Below the pieces are notes generated by a model. It did no database searches. It worked only from the letters and a program-made list of their open reading frames with translations, and was not told the DNA's origin. A stretch of DNA of 45,673 nucleotides. Source: JASLDZ01 sp964242895 (lineage in GTDB: Bacteria; Pseudomonadota; Alphaproteobacteria; Caulobacterales; Caulobacteraceae). The stretch is from positions 1 to 45,673 of the forward strand of contig CAXTBN010000017.1 of assembly GCA_964242895.1 (NCBI GenBank), in the 5' to 3' direction. The translations under genes were made by a program, and so were the position numbers. Positions 1 to 10,179 of this stretch are shown here, piece by piece; position 1 is the first letter of the stretch; each line of letters begins with the position of its first letter.

Positions 1-205
1 GGGCGGCGAGGACAGCGCTCCTCGCCGATGGGCGGGCTTACGTCCCCCGCCCTCTGATCCCGCTCGACCGCTCCCGCCGCGCACATCAGGTCGCCGGCCG
101 AGCGCCCTCCCCGTGCGACGGGACGGGAGAGATCATGCACCCGGCCGCAGGGGGCGGGGACAGACCGCGATCTATCCCCCTAGCCCGGAGGAGGGTGGAC
201 GAGGC
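1..205. other. Non-coding stretch with two adjacent hairpins, function unknown
   Basis: No convincing gene is seen here. Two perfect inverted repeats lie side by side at the left edge: GGCGAGGA/TCCTCGCC (5-12 with 19-26, six-base loop) and GGGCGGG/CCCGCCC (30-36 with 46-52). They could be a transcription terminator pair or the end of a structured RNA whose remainder lies outside the window. I compared it mentally with 6S, tmRNA and SRP RNA signatures and recognised none. The rest, 57-205, shows nothing I can name. Confidence 0.3.
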
Positions 206-400
206 TCAACCCTTGCGGGGCGCAGGCTTCGACTTGGAGGCGGAGGCGGCCGCCGCGGCCCTTTCCGCCCGGCGCTGGCCGGACGCGTCGGTCGGCGCGC
301 CGGCCGTCGCACCGCCGCGCTTGCGCGCCAGCGCCTCCGCCAGCTTCTCGGCGGCGGACTTGGGGGCGTCTTGGGTGTCGTGTTCGCTCATGCGCGACAT
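206..400 (-). CDS. Small basic Ala/Lys-rich hypothetical protein (64 aa)
   Basis: A 64-residue protein beginning MSRMSEHDTQ, with an amphipathic segment KSAAEKLAEALARKRGG followed by a low-complexity Ala/Arg/Ser/Lys tail ending in PAPRKG. The pattern of an acidic start, one helix and a basic tail is seen in many small uncharacterised alphaproteobacterial proteins, but I do not recognise a named family. No signal peptide, membrane segment or cysteine is present. Two in-frame ATGs (codons 1 and 4) are possible starts and neither has a clear Shine-Dalgarno sequence. It may bind nucleic acid or a protein partner through the basic tail, which is only a guess from charge. Confidence 0.5.
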   Translation of the reverse strand: MSRMSEHDTQDAPKSAAEKLAEALARKRGGATAGAPTDASGQRRAERAAAAASASKSKPAPRKG

Positions 401-446
401 ATAGGGCGAGGGCGCGGATGTTGCCCGGGCGGTGGGGGGCCACCGT

Positions 447-590
447 GCTCGGCCGCGTCAAGGCACGCTCCGCTTCGCTGCGCTCTTCGGCCTTGACCCG
501 CCCTGCGCGCGGCGGCTGACGCTTGGGCGTCGGGACGCGGGGCGTCCCTCCAAAGTTCAACGCCCTGCGGGGCGTCGAACACAGGGCTGA
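447..590 (+). repeat. Dispersed palindromic repeat, copy 1 (left arm of an inverted pair)
   Basis: This copy begins GCTCGG.CGCGTCAAGG, then CTCCGCTTCGCT, GGCCTTGACCCGCCC, GCGTCGGGACGCGGGG, and ends GAACACAGGGCTGA. Copy 2 at 653-803 repeats the same blocks in the same order on the opposite strand, so the two face each other around a 62-bp centre (591-652). Inside copy 1 are two hairpins: GGGACGC/GCGTCCC (532-548) and a 26-nt near-perfect palindrome (555-580). Open frames that cross it are very Arg/Ala-rich and look spurious. Together with copy 2 it fills the 401-813 interval between genes, in which I see no coding sequence. Confidence 0.75.
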
Positions 591-652
591 TGCAAACAAG
601 AGAGCAGTTGGATCGAAGGACGCGACCTCCGCCCCGCGCACGGGCACGCCTC

Positions 653-803
653 AGCCCTGTGTTCGATCCGCCGGAGGCTGATCGAAACTGTTGGGACGCC
701 CCGCGTCCCGACGCCTCCGCGTCAGCCGCGCGAGCGAGGGCGGGTCAAGGCCGGAGCGAAGCGGAGCATGCCACAGGCAGGTCACCCTTGACGCGCCCCG
801 AGC
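653..803 (-). repeat. Dispersed palindromic repeat, copy 2 (right arm of the inverted pair)
   Basis: Read on the minus strand it starts GCTCGGGGCGCGTCAAGG, then GACCTGCCTG, GCTCCGCTTCGCT, GGCCTTGACCCGCCCT, GCGTCGGGACGCGGGG, and ends GATCGAACACAGGGCTG. It begins 10 bases past the stop of the minus-strand gene ending at 814. Copy 3 stands in the same orientation just past the stop of the Ku gene. This suggests a 3'-end role (terminator or mRNA-stabilising structure) or a REP-like target preference. The identical 18-mer GCCCCGCGTCCCGACGCC occurs at 698-715 and 42271-42288. Confidence 0.75.
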
Positions 804-813
804 GGGGTAGTGC

Positions 814-2065
814 CTACTGCTTCGACATTCCACTTCTCTGAACCATTGCCCGATTGATCAAGGCCAGGGTTTCAGCATCTGCGTTTGTAAATCGTACCCT
901 TTGCATAAAGTCCATAGGTCCGAGTTCTACAAACAGACGGCCGAAAACTTCGTCCGCAAAAGAGGATGAGATCACGTTCACGTTTGTGAAGTCGATCTCA
1001 AGCGAGAGAACGGCATCATTCAACAGCAAATTGCGAAAGAAGATGAGGGCTCTGGCTCCAGACTGCCTTGAACCAAGTGAAGGAAATTTCTCTTTAAGCT
1101 TCACCGTTATTCTACCTCCCTGCTGCTCAGAGATTCTCTCCAAGTAGTCGAATGCGGGATCGTGACTCTGGCCTGAGAAGACGAGCGCGCGGGGAAGTAC
1201 GTCAGATACATCTGTCCGCATGTTCCAGAGCACCGCAGTACCGGTATATGGGACCTTTGATTCGGCGATCTTCACGTCCCCACTAGGATGAAGAATCAGC
1301 TGAGCTCGTTGGGATAGGACCGAGAACATGCCCTTTGCTACTTGAGCTATTCGAAACGATCCGTATAGGCCGTTGCCTTGGTTCGTGGCGGTATTTCTGG
1401 TGACTCCCTCCTGAATGCACTTCTCCAGAGCAAGTCGGTGGTCCGGTTCACTCAATGATCTTGGGATTCCAATACCCGAGTCAGCCACAATAAATTCAAC
1501 ATGCTTGTTCTTCCTAAACCAAGTGGCCTGAACGTACCCAGATATATCTTTACCTGCGTGATTAAGAACATTATCGGTAATCTCGTTCAACGACCACTCG
1601 ATAGCACGGAAAGTGTCGCGCGTGACCTCAGTAGAGTTCAGGATGATTTTTAGAATGTTGTCGACGGCGGCAAACTGCTCATCGGCGGTAGAGTAGCGTA
1701 TGACGCTACAATGAGTGCGTGAGATGTCTTGGGTAAACGGATGCCGAAATGGGTCTATGAAGTGAGCCCAATTAGATCGTTCGAAGACGGCCGCTATCTT
1801 TGGGTCTCGGGGCAACGTGAGAGTGAAATTCGTATTCCGTTCAATGCGGTGTCGGTCCAGAATCGGCAGCAGTGGGAGCATTGCCGACTCAAGCACCTTG
1901 ATGCAGCGACTGAAGTCCAGGTTGACTTCCCTTAGACGTTCCTTCGCTGCTAGATAGTGTATGCTTGAGAGAACAGGCAGCAGAGACGCGCTAACAAACG
2001 TGGTGGGGATTGTCACACCAGTAGGAATACGGCCGGTAGATTGCGCATGGCGACGCTGTTCAGAC

Positions 2066-2085
<20 letters not shown>
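814..2085 (-). CDS. STAS-like / GHKL ATPase / STAS-like (DUF4325-type) fusion protein
   Basis: A 423-residue soluble protein. Residues about 45-112 look like a STAS fold (LREVNLDFSRC, then FTLTLPRD and the FERSNW segment). Residues 160-260 form a GHKL (histidine-kinase-like) ATPase: N-box NEITDNVLNHA (167-177), G1 box DSGIG (202-206), G2-like NQGNGLYGS (235-243). Residues about 345-415 resemble the STAS-like DUF4325 domain, with LEIDFTNVNVISSSFADEV (362-380). There is no receiver, phosphoacceptor His box or membrane segment, so it is not an ordinary sensor kinase. An ATPase flanked by two STAS-like domains recalls anti-sigma/anti-anti-sigma pairs fused in one chain. Base composition is about 45-53% G+C in the lines I counted, far below its neighbours, which indicates acquisition by transfer. 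The ATG start lies inside the last codons of pccB with GGAAGAAG just upstream; a GTG at codon 24 is an alternative. Confidence 0.8.
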
Positions 2086-3598
<1,513 letters not shown>

Positions 3599-3636
3599 GC
3601 GGGCGCTCCGGCGGTCGGCGGGAGCGCCTTGCTAGC

Positions 3637-4365
3637 TCAGGCGAGGGCGGCGAACCACCGGGCGATGAAGCGGGCCTCCTGCAGGCGGGCGGCGGTGCGG
3701 GCGGCGGCTTCGGCGTCCTCGCCCCACTCGCTCTCCTGGTGCGCCTCCTCCAGCCGGGCGAGGTCGTGCGCCTCGTCGCCCGTCAGCCGGCCGCGGCGGA
3801 CGGCGAAGGCGAGCACGGCGGAGCCGAACAGCGCCGATGCGAACGCGAGGCCGGCGAGGCCGAAGTCGCTTTCCCCCGCCGCCAGCTCGCGCGCGCGGGC
3901 GATGGACGCGGGCGGTTGCGGCCGATGCATGATCCCCTCCACCGGCTGGAGCGCGACGCCGAGCTCGGCGGCGGCCCAGGCGAGGAGCGGGGCCCACTCG
4001 CGCTCTTGGCGGGCGTGGAGCTTGGGCTGGTCGTCGGCGAAGTAGGCGATCCCGTCGCTGGTGGCGTAGCGGCTGACCTCGACGGCGAGGGCGTCGCGGG
4101 TGGCGGCGGCGCGGTCGAGGGTGGTGAAGGCGAGGCGCGTGGCGGGCATGGTGGCGAAGTCGATCTCGCGCGCCTGCGCCTCCCACTCCGCCGCGCACAG
4201 TTCGGCGAGCGCGCGCGTGGGAAGGACGAGGGGCGCGCCCTCGGGCGTCTTGGCGCTGCGGCCGTCGAGGTGCACGGCGTGGCCGCCTGCTTCGGGCGCG
4301 ACGGCGACGGTGGTGTAGACGCGGCGGGGGCGCGGGACGACGCGGTCGGCGTGGGCGAGGCTCAT
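3637..4365 (-). CDS. ATP12 family F1-ATPase assembly chaperone
   Basis: A 242-residue protein of the ATP12 family, found in mitochondria and alphaproteobacteria, where it helps assemble the alpha subunit of F1-ATP synthase. Visible hallmarks are the N-terminal VHLDGRSAKTPEGAPLVLPT, AELCAAEWEAQ, the MPATRLAFTTLDRA segment and YFADDQPKLHARQEREWAPL. The C-terminus is helical (EEAHQESEWGEDAEAAART). It is soluble, with no signal peptide. The ATG start lies six bases downstream of the HAD gene stop on the same strand, so the two are probably cotranscribed with pccB following. Confidence 0.88.
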   Translation of the reverse strand: MSLAHADRVVPRPRRVYTTVAVAPEAGGHAVHLDGRSAKTPEGAPLVLPTRALAELCAAEWEAQAREIDFATMPATRLAFTTLDRAAATRDALAVEVSRYATSDGIAYFADDQPKLHARQEREWAPLLAWAAAELGVALQPVEGIMHRPQPPASIARARELAAGESDFGLAGLAFASALFGSAVLAFAVRRGRLTGDEAHDLARLEEAHQESEWGEDAEAAARTAARLQEARFIARWFAALA

Positions 4366-4371
4366 GGCGCG

Positions 4372-5067
4372 CTAGGTAGGCGCCGTCGCAGGCTCCCGCG
4401 AGGCGGCGAAGCGCTCCAATTCCTCCGCAAGCTGGGCGAAGGTGGTGGAGACGTGGTCCGCGCCGCCCTCGCGCAGCTCGTCGGCGGTGTGGAAGCCCCA
4501 GGTGACGCCGAGCGCGCGGACGCCGGCGGCGCGGCCCATGCGCATGTCGTGGCTGGTGTCGCCGATCATCACCGCGCGCGACGGCGGCGTTCCTGTCGCG
4601 TCGAGGGCGGCGAGCACCATGGCCGGGTCGGGCTTGCCCGGGCCGTCGTCGGAGCAGTGCAGCGAGACGAAACGCTCGCCCCAGCCGTTGGCGGCCACCA
4701 CCCGGTCGAGGCCCCGCCGCGACTTGCCGGTGGCCACGGCCTGCAGCCAGCCGGCGTCGGTCAGGTGTTCCAGCAACGGAATCGCGCCAGGGTAGAGAGG
4801 CTCTCTGAAAGCCGGGTCGGCGTGGAGCTCCTGGAAGGCGGCCTTGTAGCCGGCGGTGATCTCGCGCTGAACGGCGGGATCGAGGCCGGGAGTCATGGCC
4901 TCCACCGCCGTCTGCAGCGTCAGGCCGACGATGCGGCGCGTGTCGTCGTAGGTCGGGCGCGGCAGACCCTGGCGCGTGAAGCCCTCGGCCATGCAGGCGG
5001 CGATGGTCTCGCGGCTGTCCACGAGGGTGCCGTCCACGTCCCAGATCGCCAGCCGGGGAAGCCTCAC
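4372..5067 (-). CDS. HAD-superfamily hydrolase, phosphoglycolate-phosphatase-like
   Basis: A 231-residue HAD subfamily IA hydrolase. Motif I is IWDVDGTLVDS at the N-terminus (Asp nucleophile plus Asp acid/base), motif II ATGKSRRGL, motif III lysine in PGKPDPAMV, and motif IV VMIGDTSHDM with two metal-binding acidic residues. The helical cap lies between motifs I and II, as in Gph. The substrate is a small phosphorylated metabolite; 2-phosphoglycolate is the default guess, but other sugar phosphates or a nucleotide are possible. The GTG start overlaps the preceding stop as GTGA (5064-5067), which fixes the start and implies translational coupling to the TPR/oxygenase gene. Confidence 0.85.
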   Translation of the reverse strand: MRLPRLAIWDVDGTLVDSRETIAACMAEGFTRQGLPRPTYDDTRRIVGLTLQTAVEAMTPGLDPAVQREITAGYKAAFQELHADPAFREPLYPGAIPLLEHLTDAGWLQAVATGKSRRGLDRVVAANGWGERFVSLHCSDDGPGKPDPAMVLAALDATGTPPSRAVMIGDTSHDMRMGRAAGVRALGVTWGFHTADELREGGADHVSTTFAQLAEELERFAASREPATAPT

Positions 5068-6899
5068 GCGGGAAGCAGGTCGAAGGCGACGGTGAGGCGG
5101 GGGTGGTCGCCGCTGAACGGCACGGTGCCGTGCCACATGTAGGAGGGGAAGAGCACCAGCTTGCCGGGCTCGGGCTTCACGAAGTGCTCGGCCTCCAGCT
5201 TCGGCCGGGTCGGCGCGCCAGGCTCGCCGAACTTGATCCAGCCCTCGCGGCCGCCCGCGTCCACGGCGGGCGGGACGGCGATGTAGCAGGCGGACGAGAG
5301 CCAGCCCGCGGGGTGAATGTGGTCCACGTGGCGACCCTGCGCGCGCAGGCGCACGCTCCAGATGCCGGCGAAGCGATAGCGGCCGGTGTTGCGGCGGCGG
5401 ACGGGGTCGTCGCCCGGGCCGAGGGCGGCCATGTAGGCGCGGATGGCGCCGTCGACAGCCTGCGGGAAGGCGCGCACGGCGGGGTCGTCGCTCTCCAGCA
5501 GGTTGGCGTTGGTCTGCGTGCCGCCGCGGAGCGACTGGCCGACCGGGTGGGTGTGCGTCGTGTGCAGGCGCTCCAGGCTGGCGGCGAGGTCGCGCAGGTA
5601 GGCGGGGAGATCGGGCCAGCCGGGCGGCGCGTCGATGGTGCGGGCGCGGACGAGGGCGTCGTAGTCGTCGCGGGCGTGTCGCCGGTCGTCGCCGCCCAGC
5701 CGCCATGCGGTGGATTGCAGCATCAAGTCGTGCTGGTTGTCGGGGTGGCGGGCCAGCAGCTCCTCCGCGATGGCCAGGGCGTCGGCCCAGCGGCCCTGCG
5801 CGAGGCGCGCCTCCGCGAGCGTGCGACGCAGGTCGTCGGCCATGGGCGCTTCGGGCGGAGTCATGGCGACGGCCGCCTCGGCGTAGGCGGCCGCGCGGTC
5901 GGGGTCGAAGCGCATGGCCTTCTGCGCCGCCTGCCCGCGCAGGGCGGCCCGGGCGTCCGGCCGGGCGGCGGCGGCGGCGAGCGTACGGTCGGCCAGGGCG
6001 TCCTCGCCGGCGTACTGCTGCAGCCGCGCCAGCTCCACGGTGAGCGGCTGATCGGCGGGCTGCGCGGCGAGCGCGCTCCGCAGGTCGGCGGACGCGGCGT
6101 CGAGGTCGCCCGTGCGCATCCAGACCTGCTGCGCCAGCCCGCGGTGCGCGTCGACGTACGCCGGCCGGCGGCGGATCGCCTCGCGGTAGGCGGCCTCGGC
6201 CTCCTCCCACCGCTCGAGCCCGGCGAGCGCGCGGGCGCGCACGAGGAAGGTCTCCGGTGCGTCGAGGCCGAGGGCGAGGGCGAGGGCGGCGGCGGCCTCC
6301 GTGTCGGCGAAGCGCTGCAGGTCGCCGGCGCTGGCGGCCAGGTTGTGCCAGGCGACGGCGTTCCGCGGCTCGATCTCGGCGGCGCGGCGGTGCTGCTCGA
6401 CGGCCTCCGCCTTGCGCCCCGCCGCCTTGAGCGCGTCGCCGTAGGCGTTCGCCAGGGCGAAGTCGCGCACGCGGGCGAGCGGCTCCAGGAGCTTGACGGC
6501 CTCGTCCGCCCGGCCCTGAGCCGTGAGGTGCTCTGCGAGGGCGGCGGTCGCGGGCGGGAAGCGGCGGTCCAGCGCCACGGCCTGGCGCAGGGCCGCCTCG
6601 GCGTCGGCGGGGCGGCCGGCGTGGGCCAGGAGCACGCCGAGCTGCATGGCGAGCGGCGCGGCCGCCCTGGTCCCGGGGGGGACGGCGGCGAGGGCGGCGC
6701 GCAGCTCGGCCTCGGCGCCCCGGGCGTCGCCGCTGTCGAGCAGCGCCTGCGCCATGAGCTGGCGCACGGCCGGGTCGCGCGGGGCGGCGTCTCGCACGGG
6801 GGCGAGCATGAGCTTCGCCTCGGGCGCGCGGCGGGCGGCGAGCAGGCGCTGCGCGGTCTCGAAGCGACGCTGAAGCTCGGCGGGCGGGAGGAAGGTCAC
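5064..6899 (-). CDS. TPR protein with C-terminal 2OG-Fe(II) oxygenase-like domain
   Basis: A 611-residue protein. Residues about 1-400 are tetratricopeptide-like helices (EAVEQHRRAAEIEPRNAVAWHN, AEAAYREAIRRRPAYVDAHR). The C-terminal 200 residues match the putative 2-oxoglutarate/Fe(II) oxygenase family seen in many alphaproteobacteria and cyanophages: QTNANLL, a metal-binding region HVDHIHPAGWLSSACYI, GWIKFGEP, then LVLFPSYMWHGTVPFSG with the distal His and an Arg in HPRLTVAF expected to bind 2-oxoglutarate. It probably hydroxylates a protein held by the TPR region; the substrate is unknown. GTG start from a GTGA overlap with the pseudouridine synthase stop (6896-6899). No signal peptide. Confidence 0.82.
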   Translation of the reverse strand: MTFLPPAELQRRFETAQRLLAARRAPEAKLMLAPVRDAAPRDPAVRQLMAQALLDSGDARGAEAELRAALAAVPPGTRAAAPLAMQLGVLLAHAGRPADAEAALRQAVALDRRFPPATAALAEHLTAQGRADEAVKLLEPLARVRDFALANAYGDALKAAGRKAEAVEQHRRAAEIEPRNAVAWHNLAASAGDLQRFADTEAAAALALALGLDAPETFLVRARALAGLERWEEAEAAYREAIRRRPAYVDAHRGLAQQVWMRTGDLDAASADLRSALAAQPADQPLTVELARLQQYAGEDALADRTLAAAAARPDARAALRGQAAQKAMRFDPDRAAAYAEAAVAMTPPEAPMADDLRRTLAEARLAQGRWADALAIAEELLARHPDNQHDLMLQSTAWRLGGDDRRHARDDYDALVRARTIDAPPGWPDLPAYLRDLAASLERLHTTHTHPVGQSLRGGTQTNANLLESDDPAVRAFPQAVDGAIRAYMAALGPGDDPVRRRNTGRYRFAGIWSVRLRAQGRHVDHIHPAGWLSSACYIAVPPAVDAGGREGWIKFGEPGAPTRPKLEAEHFVKPEPGKLVLFPSYMWHGTVPFSGDHPRLTVAFDLLPA

Positions 6900-7888
6900 C
6901 GGCGGCGCCCCCCTCCTCCGCTCCCGAACGGCTCCGGGTCTGCTTCGTGCTCGTCGAAACCGAAGCGCGCGAAGCCGGCCTTCAGCTCGGGGCTGATGGG
7001 CGCCTCCAGGATCAGCTGGCCGCTGGAGGGGTGCGGGACTTGCAGGCGGCGTGCGTGGAGCTGAAGCTTCAGCCCCTCCGAAAGCGCCCCCGAGGCGTCG
7101 TCGCCGTACTTGGGGTCGCCCAGAATCGGGTGGCCCATGGCCTTCATGTGCGCGCGCAGCTGGTGCGTCCGCCCGGTGTGGGGGCGCAGCGCCATCCAGG
7201 TGACGCGGCCCGCGGCGCGCGACAGGGTGACGAACTCCGTGTCGGCGGGCTCGGCGCCGAACTCCTTCGGGTCGGCGGGCACGACCAGCTCGCGGTCGCC
7301 GACGCCCTTCTTGACCAACGGCAGCTCCATCAGGCCCTCGGCGGGCTTGGGCTGGCCGGCGACGAGCGCCCAGTAGGTCTTCTTCGCGCGCCGTTTCGCA
7401 AAGGCGCCGGAGAGGCGCGCGGCCGCCGCGGGCGTCTTGCCGAGCACGAGCACGCCGGAGGTGTCGCGATCGAGCCGGTGGGTGAGGCGCGGGCGTTCCA
7501 GTCCCTCGCCCCAGGCGCTGAGCAGGCGGTCGACGTGCTTGGTGGTCTTGGTGCCGCCCTGCACCGCCAAGCCGCTCGGCTTGTTCAGCGCCAGCACCTC
7601 CTCGTCCTCGTAGAGCACGAGCGACTTGGCGTAGGCGACGTCGCGGTCGGGCAGCGCCGGCTTCTCGCCGGGCGGCGGCGCGTCGGGGATCGGCGGCACG
7701 CGCACCTGGGCGCCGGCGGTGAGCTTGGTGTCGACCTTGGCGCGCGCGCCGTCGACGCGCACCTGGCCCGTGCGCATCAGCCGGTTCAGCTGGATGTGGT
7801 TCAGGTGCGGCCAGCGACGCTTGAACCAGCGGTCGAGCCGCGAGCCCTCCTCGCCCGCGGCCACCGTCAGGGTGCGCACCTCCCTCAC
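6896..7888 (-). CDS. RluC/RluD-family 23S rRNA pseudouridine synthase
   Basis: A 330-residue enzyme that isomerises uridine to pseudouridine in rRNA. An N-terminal S4 RNA-binding domain (GSRLDRWFKRRWPHLNHIQL...GQVRVDG) is followed by the RluA-type catalytic domain with the HRLDRDTSGVLVLGKT motif holding the catalytic Asp, plus LNKPSGLAVQGG and RPHTGRTHQLRAHM. S4 plus this layout fits RluC (U955/2504/2580) best, though specificity cannot be read from sequence. I place the GTG start at 7888, with GAGG eight bases upstream; a second GTG three codons later is possible. The C-terminus is a short Gly/Arg tail. Confidence 0.88.
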   Translation of the reverse strand: MREVRTLTVAAGEEGSRLDRWFKRRWPHLNHIQLNRLMRTGQVRVDGARAKVDTKLTAGAQVRVPPIPDAPPPGEKPALPDRDVAYAKSLVLYEDEEVLALNKPSGLAVQGGTKTTKHVDRLLSAWGEGLERPRLTHRLDRDTSGVLVLGKTPAAAARLSGAFAKRRAKKTYWALVAGQPKPAEGLMELPLVKKGVGDRELVVPADPKEFGAEPADTEFVTLSRAAGRVTWMALRPHTGRTHQLRAHMKAMGHPILGDPKYGDDASGALSEGLKLQLHARRLQVPHPSSGQLILEAPISPELKAGFARFGFDEHEADPEPFGSGGGGRRR

Positions 7889-7898
7889 GCGACAAGCC

Positions 7899-8288
7899 TC
7901 ACGTCGCGGGCCGGCGCAGGAGGACCAGCATGGCGATGCAGGCGCCCGTGGAGAGTGCGACGGAGGCGAGGGCGTAGCCCGCCGCAAGGCCGTACGCACG
8001 GCGCAGCACCATGCCGCTCATCTCCAGCGAGAAGGTCGAGAAGGTCGTGAAGCCGCCCAGCACGCCCACGCCCAACAGCAGCCGCCAGCGTTCGCCGGAG
8101 GCGACGCCGCCCCGCAGCGCCAGCGTCGCGATCAGCAGGCCCATGGCGAGGCCGCCGACGGTGTTGATCAGGAGCGTCGCGGCCCAGGGATGCTGCGGCC
8201 CCGCGAGGCGCAGCCACGCGGTCCCGACGCCGAAGCGCGCGACCGCTCCGGCTCCGCCGCCGAGGAAGACCAGGAGCCAGGGGAGCAT
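7899..8288 (-). CDS. crcB: Fluoride ion exporter CrcB/Fluc
   Basis: A 129-residue membrane protein with four hydrophobic helices that forms a dual-topology dimeric fluoride channel. The signature GGFTTFSTFSLE (third helix break) and the first-helix GGGAGAVARFG are intact, as is LLINTVGG with the conserved Asn. Length is typical. The ATG start is used. It lies between an EF-hand lipoprotein gene and the pseudouridine synthase gene, all on the minus strand; the 52 bases upstream are too few for a crcB fluoride riboswitch and show no such motif. Expression is therefore probably from an upstream promoter. Confidence 0.92.
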   Translation of the reverse strand: MLPWLLVFLGGGAGAVARFGVGTAWLRLAGPQHPWAATLLINTVGGLAMGLLIATLALRGGVASGERWRLLLGVGVLGGFTTFSTFSLEMSGMVLRRAYGLAAGYALASVALSTGACIAMLVLLRRPAT

Positions 8289-8340
8289 CGCCGGCGCTTA
8301 TAGCCGCGCCGCGCCACGCCTGTCAGCGTCCGCGCGGCGC

Positions 8341-9273
<933 letters not shown>

Positions 9274-9348
9274 CCGTCCCGCTTGCCCCAACCGCGGCCC
9301 GAAGTCAGGGCCTCTCGCGCGCCGAGCTGAAACAAACCGCAGGTCGCG

Positions 9349-10179
9349 TCAGGACGGCGGCTTGCGCAGCTGGTCGGTCGTGGAGCTGCGCACGGCGGAC
9401 ACGCCCCGGCCAGCCTTGCGACCTTGCAGGTAGGTGATCTCGTTGGCGGAGGCCGTCTCGGCGGGATCCAGCGCCTGGGAGGTGCGGTACTCGGCGATCG
9501 CGTCGTCGTAGCGGCCCATCTCGCCGAGGGCGTAGCCGCGGGTGCGGTGCAGGCGGGCGATCAGGACCTTGTCGCCCGCGCCATGGGCCGCGGCGATCCC
9601 TTGCGCGCAAACTTCGGCGGCCTCGCCCGAGCGGCCCATGTGGATCAGCGTGAACCCCTTCTCGCCCACGAGATGCGGGTCGGAGGGGTCCACGCGCAGC
9701 CCCCGGTCGAGGGCTCGCAGGGCCTGGTCGAAGCGGCCCGCCTCGTTGTGCAGAGAGCCGACCAGGAGAGCGATCTGCGCGTAGGGCATGGGTCGGCGGT
9801 CGACGGACAGCTGCTCGTGGCGGTTCGCCGCGGCGAGCAGCAGCGCCAGGGAGGTCGGCGCGTCGAAGGCGATCGTGCGCCCGTCGCACACGGCGAAGCC
9901 GCCGACCGGCTCGGCGGGCGCGTGGGCCAGGGCGGCCTCGAGTTGCGGCAGGTCGGCGCCGGCTCCCTTCAATCCCTTCGGCAGGTCGGCCTTGGCCAGC
10001 TCGAGATCGGCCGCCCGCCACCGCTCGTGCTCGGGGTCGCAGGCCCAACGCGCACCCGGCGCCTCCGGCAGTCTCGGAAGGGGGACGCCGGCCGCAGCGC
10101 CCGTAGACGGAGCGACGGCCGGAGACGGTTGCGCCAGGGCGAGGCCCAGCGCGGCCAGGACGCCGGCTGCGGTGCTCAC
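9349..10179 (-). CDS. Secreted tetratricopeptide-repeat protein
   Basis: A 276-residue protein with a short signal peptide (STAAGVLAALGLALAQ) and at least three TPR units in the second half: HNEAGRFDQALRALDRGLRVDP, EKGFTLIHMGRSGEAAEVC, and GYALGEMGRYDDAIAEYRTS. The region before, with a WACDPEHERW segment and VCDGRTIAF, carries two cysteines that might form a disulfide. The GTG start overlaps the rsh stop as GTGA (10176-10179). Probably a periplasmic scaffold; no specific partner can be named. Located between rsh and the EF-hand lipoprotein. Confidence 0.75.
   Translation of the reverse strand: MSTAAGVLAALGLALAQPSPAVAPSTGAAAGVPLPRLPEAPGARWACDPEHERWRAADLELAKADLPKGLKGAGADLPQLEAALAHAPAEPVGGFAVCDGRTIAFDAPTSLALLLAAANRHEQLSVDRRPMPYAQIALLVGSLHNEAGRFDQALRALDRGLRVDPSDPHLVGEKGFTLIHMGRSGEAAEVCAQGIAAAHGAGDKVLIARLHRTRGYALGEMGRYDDAIAEYRTSQALDPAETASANEITYLQGRKAGRGVSAVRSSTTDQLRKPPS

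Noticed and set aside
1..205. 6S RNA or tmRNA
   Set aside because: Hairpins exist, but I could not find the characteristic open-complex-like bubble or tRNA-like ends.
590..841. Arg/Ala-rich open frame across the repeat region
   Set aside because: It lies in the inverted repeat and the loop, with no conserved features; the frame is explained by repeat composition.
8289..8340. Fluoride riboswitch before crcB
   Set aside because: The gap is only 52 bases and lacks the riboswitch pseudoknot motifs.
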